Source of the DNA: Panagrolaimus kolymaensis
Taxonomy: Eukaryota; Nematoda; Chromadorea; Rhabditida; Panagrolaimidae
Direction of reading: 5' to 3'
Length of the DNA: 64,000 nucleotides
NCBI GenBank assembly: GCA_028622995.1
Contig: JAJQJQ010000003.1
Location: 9,548,001 to 9,612,000, forward strand
Shown here one piece after another: positions 58,796 to 64,000 of the stretch. Position 1 is the stretch's first letter; the number at the start of each line of letters is the position of its first letter. The notes below the pieces were generated by a model. That model saw only the letters and a program-made list of their open reading frames with translations, was not told where the DNA came from and searched no databases. The translations under genes and the position numbers were made by a program.

Positions 58796-61414
58796 TCATT
58801 GCATCATAATAGTTTTAAGATTTTGTTCAAGAATGGATTGTCGACAATCTTCAAACACTCGCTGAATATTGCCTGTATCGATAGCGGTGGTAAAATGATA
58901 AAAGAATGGAACAGTTCGATCTCGGCGACTTTTTTCAAATTTGTCTAATAAGAATAGTTGAACGGATCTGGGTGAGGTATGGTCGTCAGTGAAATCGGTA
59001 AAATATTGTCGAATATCGGATCGAGGTACTTTTTCTGAAAATATTCGAGTTAAAAATGGCAAAAATAATAAAAAAAAAGGTTTGTTCCGAAATTACAATT
59101 TCTTATACAAATTTTTTTAAATCGAAGATATTTCGTTGCTCCTAAATTTCAAGTACTAAAGTCTGAACGCATCTTCCGTACATATTTTTGTAAACATCTA
59201 TCTCAAAAGTTTTTGTTAAAAAAACAATAAACTATGTGACATCGGCTATTTTCAAAAAATTGAAACCATGGTAATTCAAATTATTTTCAAGAAAAAAAGA
59301 GAACATTTTTTATTGTTTTTTTATTTCAAAAAAAATCGTCATCTTTTTAATAAGTTAAAGTCACCATGAATTTTTTTTATGGGATTGTTAAAAAAAATTT
59401 AATAAATATATGAATATTTTAAAGATCACCCTTAATTTTTTCGGATTATACAACCGTTAATAATTTCATATTCTAATAATAATGCAACGTAATAAACAAA
59501 TTTTGTAAAACTTAGGAAACTATGCTTCATTGGTTTACAATTTTAAATGAATTTGTTTTTTTCTATCGCAAAAAATCTTTGCATGCCTGAATTAACCGAA
59601 ATTTTGGAAGCCTTGAGTATTCTGTATTATGACAGTTCCCGGAAAAAAAACTCAATTTAATTAATCCAAAAAAAACTTTTAATTAGAACTTTTTTTGAAA
59701 GCTAAAAGTAAAAGATAAGAGTTCAGAAGTTTAGTCAGTTAAACTTCTGTAATTTTTATAAAAATTGAGTTCTTTGATACTTAAGCTATAGAAAAAACGA
59801 TTCAGCTTGATAAAGGTTAGACTACTAAAATCTAATTTAAAAGAAATATTTTACCTTCTAATAAATCACTTTTGTTCATAAATAATATTATCGATACATT
59901 CACGAAGGATTTGTTATTTACAATTGTTTCAAATATTGATCGAGATTCTACAACTCGGTTTGTCCTTCTATCCTCCAAAATAACCTAAAATGGATAGCAT
60001 AGACCGACCATAATAAAAAAGAGCTTCTCTAACCTGATCATATTCTGATGAAGCCACCATAAAAAGTATGCTTGTTATATCTGAAAAGCATTGAAACCAT
60101 TTTTGCCTTTGGGATCTTTGACCTCCAACATCAATAAATCTATAATTATTTAATTGAGCGGATGTCTGTCAAATTTGGAAATAATTTTACCTAAATGGTA
60201 TCCTTTGAATTTCAAAAACATGCTCGGTAATTGTTCGAGTGGCTTTTCGACAAAATAGAATATCTTTATTTGTTGGATAATAATCTGATGCGGCCACGCG
60301 ATTTATGTGCTCAAAAAAATATACACATGAGTCACTCTAAAAAAAATATGAAAATAAAAAATTTGCATAAATTACAAACTACAAGTTTTTTTTCAAAAAA
60401 GTGGATTTGAAAAGAGTATTTTGTAGTTTATTATTCGAATTTCTAATTTTAATCTTTAAAAAATAATAAATTTGTTGCTTCTTTTTAATTTTTTTTTCTG
60501 TCTTCCAAAAATGGCTTTTTTATGTACTTTGAAGGATTAAAATTTTTAAGAAACCTTACAATTTGAAATAAATTTCTTTGTTCATAAGTTTTTTTAATAG
60601 CTTCATCCTTCCAAAAATCAGATACAATTGGTGCAATTTCAATGAATGTTGCTTGATCCACGCCGCGCATCAAATCACTTGCAGTAAACCTGAAAGCAAG
60701 AGAAAAAATGAAAATGAAAAATCAATATAAAAAAAAAGAGAAGAAAAATGGGGAAAAAAGAAAAAAATGTAACAAATTTGTACCAATAATTATTATTTAC
60801 ACTTTGTGAAAAAAAAATAGTATAGAAAAAATGTCTCAAAAAATAAGTTTTTTATATTATTACTTTCTCAAAAAATTTGGCATCGTAAAAAGTTTCAAAA
60901 AAAGGTTAAACTAAAATAAGTTCAAAATTTAATTTTTTTCTTCTTCAGATTTTTCCCTTAATTTAGACTTTTTAACAAATGGAAAACTTTATTCTAAAAA
61001 ACTTAAAAGCTATTCTAAAATAACTTACTGCATCACAAGGTCCACATTTTTCTGCCGCTTTTCATTCTCCCATTTAAAACCTAATTTTTGTCGAGCATCA
61101 AGTAAAATTCTCATTGCACTTATAATATTCTAAAAATAATCCAAACCAATCACTTTTATTCAGATCCCTAGACTAAAACAAATTACCTGATATATTTGAG
61201 CTCGATAAGCTCTAACTTCATCCGCGGTAAATTCGCCAGCTCCATGAATAATAACCATTTGTTTTAAAAATGTGGTTTTGCCTGAACCACCCGCGCCCAA
61301 TAATAAAATTTTAACTTGACGCCTCAAATTTTTTCTCTCTTTTTTTATTTCTTGTTCAATGGTTTTTGTTTGGGGATCATCTGGGGTTGAACAACATGGT
61401 AATAAACCCATCAT
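58796..61414 (-). CDS. gpa-12: Heterotrimeric G protein alpha subunit, Galpha12/13 class
   Basis: Seven exons: 61187-61414, 61029-61129, 60560-60689, 60191-60336, 60034-60139, 59855-59984 and 58796-59034. All GT-AG, phases agree, 359 residues. Features in order: Cys7-Cys8 for palmitoylation, P-loop GAGGSGKTT, switch [11 protein letters not shown], switch [14 protein letters not shown] (catalytic Gln present), base-binding NKSD, and HFTTAID in place of TCAT. The C-terminus NLKTIMMQ matches the LMLQ-type end of Galpha12/13. This class couples receptors to RhoGEFs at the plasma membrane. Two P-loop residues are unusual: GAGESGKS is the norm, so Glu is Gly and Ser is Thr; the Gly of switch I (KGI) is Thr. 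The gene symbol assumes orthology with the single nematode Galpha12 gene. Confidence 0.93.
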
Positions 61415-63411
61415 TGAATAACGATTGTTATTTTTTATTTAAACTTTCTGTAAAAAAAACTTTGATTGACAAAACTTAGAAAAGTGTAATTAATTTCAAT
61501 AAAAAAAAGTTTAAAAAACTGTGATATTGCGAAATGGAGAAGATCGATAAAAATGTTCGAAATTTAGCGTAAAAATAGAAAATAGTATTGGAATTATATT
61601 CAAGAAAAAGAAAAAAGATAAGCAGCAACAGGCTCGTGGAAAGAAACAAACGTCGACGACATCAACGAAGAAAAACGACACACGCATGCTTTTGCGCTCT
61701 CCAACACAACCACCGCCACTTCCTCGGGAATAGTTTTTCATTTTTCTCTTCTATTTTTTTTTCTTGCGCATCAAAATCAAAATAAAATAAAAAAAATAAA
61801 AGCGATGGTGGAAGGAAGGAAGAAAGAAGACGAGCACCATCAACATTTTTTTTGATTTTTTTTTGTTGTGCTTCGTGTGTGTTAAAAACCTGCGAACATC
61901 ATCATAGCATTTAGTAGTTAGTTAGTCGTTAGTAGTGGCAGTAGTGACGCCTAAAATACATACTTATTTCTTATTATGCTGTTGCTGTTTCTTCTCATCA
62001 GCCGCCGCCTGATGGTTAAAGAAAAAAGAAGATTTTTTTGTTGTTGAAAAACTAAAAATAATTTTTTAGTTAAAAAGAATAATTTTTATAACAAAATTTT
62101 AAATATAACAATAAAACCTTTTTCTTTCTTGTTTGGAGCAAACCTTTTTTTTTGTAAAAATCGACCAAAAAAATTGAAGTCATAAAAGGTAAAAAAATAC
62201 GATGAAAAAATTGAAAAAAAATTGAATGTGTTAGTTACATAAAATATTTTTAAAATCAAAATCAACATTGTTCATCGTCTCCTTCTTCTCCTTCATCTTC
62301 GCATTCACTCTTCTCATTTTTTTTAACCCCCAAACAATAATGCTTAAAAAGCTTTTCTTCTCTCTTTTTTTATTTATGAATCATTCATTCATGTTTATTC
62401 AACAATCAAAAATAAAATGCAAAGCAGAAAAGAAAAGAAGAGGAGGGGGAGAAGAGATAAACGACGATACGTAAAGCATTAATCATACACCGGTTTCAAG
62501 AAGATTCGGATGGGTAAAATCAAATAACAAAATAATAAACTATTTTTAAAAACTAAAAAATTAAAGTATTTTCTAAAGCAAAAAAAGTTCACTTCGACTA
62601 CTGAAGAAAGAAAATATTCTGTTCCCCCATTCAATCAATCGATCGATCAAAATCAACAATAACCAACCAACAAACACAAAAAAAAAACAGCAAAAGTGTC
62701 TGCCTCCTATTTTTCTTTACAAAAAGAATATATTTTTTTGTCAAATTTATTTTCAAAAACTTGTGTGTTTTTGTTGCTGTTTGCACATTATTTGGGTTGT
62801 CACTCTTCTTCTTTTTTTTCTTTCATACAATAGAATCAGACGAACCCAAAAAATGCTCATATTTTTTTAAACATCAAAAATTGGAAAATTATAAAAATTA
62901 TTTAAATTTATTTATTTATTTTTTAATTATCTGGAATAATATTACGCTATCACATTTTTAACAATTTCCAACCAAAATTAAATTTAAAAAAAACAATTAT
63001 AAAAAAATAAGAGAATCATACTTTACCATAGAAAAAATACACAGAAAAATGCTTGAATGAAACCGAAAAAAATATTTAGTTAAATAAGACTCAAAAAAAA
63101 TGTTTAAATATTGCACGAATAATTACAATTTCAAGCATTAGTGTGTCTTTAATTTTAAAAATTTGAAAGACAGAATTACAAAAACAAAGAAAAAATAGAA
63201 AATGAACAAAAGAAAAAATACCGGTACTAATTATGTCTGAATCTTAAACCCTTGTATAAATATGGATAAAAGATAGATATTTTTTTTTGAGTGAACTAGA
63301 TAGAATGAAAACAAAAAAGTTTTAAAAAAGTTATCACAAGTGAATGAATGTCGCCATAAATTTGAACACAAAACTGCTACAAAAGAAAAAAATGTTTAGA
63401 AATTTTTTTAT
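61415..63411. other. Intergenic, 5' of the Galpha gene
   Basis: About 2 kb of AT-rich sequence. It includes a GC-richer stretch (61620-61740) with no supported frame, which may be 5' leader or promoter of the Galpha gene. The part near 63400 is the 3' flank of the next minus-strand gene. No repeat or RNA gene was seen. Confidence 0.5.
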
Positions 63412-64000
63412 TTATTTGTTGTAAAGACCCAAAATAAAATCGAGATCTTGACCTTTATTTGCTTCACCACCGCCGCCGCCAGAAGCAACAGTTTGTTGCG
63501 GAGAATTCGATGCTGGAATTGAATCAAATCCAAAAGGTGTTGGCGCCATTACAGGTGACCCAAGAAGATTTCCAAAATCACTTGCTGCTGAAGTATTTGC
63601 AGGTTTTGGTGAAGAAAAAAAGTTATTTTCGATAGAATATGTAGAAGTGTTTCCCATATTTGGAGGAAGAAAATCATTACTTAAAGTTTTCATCGCCGGT
63701 TTATGTTGTTGTTGTTGATTATCCATGGCAAAGTTTAAAAAATCTCCACCAATTATTGCTCCACTTCCATTATTTGGGCTATTATGATTGCTATGAGTTT
63801 GAGTTTTTCCATTTCCAATTGAAGAAAATAAATCTAAATGTTGTTCGTTGGTTTCAGTTTTCTGGTGTTTTGGTGAAAATGATAAATTTCCAAAATCATT
63901 TGTCATTGAATTTGTTGTTGTTGCATTTGTGGAAGCATGGGGAATCATGGATGGCCAACTATCACTTTGCTTATTTTGATTATTAGAACCAAAATCCATG
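63412..64000 (-). CDS. C-terminal part of a Gly/Asn/Ser-rich protein (runs off the window)
   Basis: An open frame of 195 codons reaches the window edge and ends at TAA 63412-63414. It is low complexity but patterned: DFGNL occurs twice (NDFGNLSFS and SDFGNLLGS), with DLFSS, FGFDS and a final DLDFILGLYN. Short DF/DL/LF motifs of this kind occur in unstructured tails of clathrin-adaptor accessory proteins, where they bind appendage domains. That is only a hint, since no folded domain is in view. The Met at 63997-63999 may be internal. Confidence 0.6.
   Translation of the reverse strand, partial: MDFGSNNQNKQSDSWPSMIPHASTNATTTNSMTNDFGNLSFSPKHQKTETNEQHLDLFSSIGNGKTQTHSNHNSPNNGSGAIIGGDFLNFAMDNQQQQHKPAMKTLSNDFLPPNMGNTSTYSIENNFFSSPKPANTSAASDFGNLLGSPVMAPTPFGFDSIPASNSPQQTVASGGGGGEANKGQDLDFILGLYNK

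Overview
This window is AT-rich nematode nuclear DNA. The evidence is short introns with TTTCAG-like acceptors, a Galpha12-class G protein, a Core-2/I-branching glycosyltransferase, a transthyretin-like secreted protein and nematode-style receptors. I cannot name the species. No rRNA, tRNA or CRISPR was seen. Gene models below were built by hand from reading frames, splice sites and intron phase, so exon edges are predictions.

Layout. 1-5103: satellite of about 38 near-identical 135-bp units, ending inside a 7TM receptor remnant (5103-5341). 5674-6805 (-): a five-exon gene of unknown function. 7614-11031 (-): a transthyretin-like protein with a long C-terminal extension; one intron holds an inverted repeat with two 710-bp arms. 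11818-13767 (+): GT14 glycosyltransferase. 13994-41753 (-): one giant receptor gene (signal peptide, Ser/Thr-rich mucin region, C-type lectin-like, sushi-like and EGF-like domains, seven membrane helices, long cytoplasmic tail). It has a 1-nt frameshift in its mucin exon, a 10-kb intron full of tandem repeats (about 790-bp units, a 44-bp minisatellite, a 365-bp pair), and an LTR retroelement sitting inside coding exon 14. 43384-44914 (-): two-helix membrane protein with a Gln/His-rich tail. 44915-55819: 10.9 kb without credible genes. 55820-57927 (+): rhodopsin-class GPCR. 58796-61414 (-): Galpha12-class subunit. 63412-64000 (-): C-terminal part of a Gly/Asn/Ser-rich protein running off the edge.

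The most unusual object is the LTR element at 15045-23447. Its two 192-bp LTRs are identical and flanked by a 4-bp target duplication, so insertion was recent. Its coding order is abnormal: an antisense, intron-containing membrane-protein gene in the leader; then gag continuing in frame into an envelope-like ectodomain; then a pol fragment that lacks protease and the RT core but keeps RNase H and integrase; then a small unassigned ORF. It cannot encode its own reverse transcriptase and was presumably mobilised in trans.

The second notable signal is a family of small hairpins with GNA triloops in the receptor's giant intron. The stems differ in sequence but remain paired. The receptor, GPCR and Galpha genes are all signalling genes, but nothing in the sequence shows that they act together.
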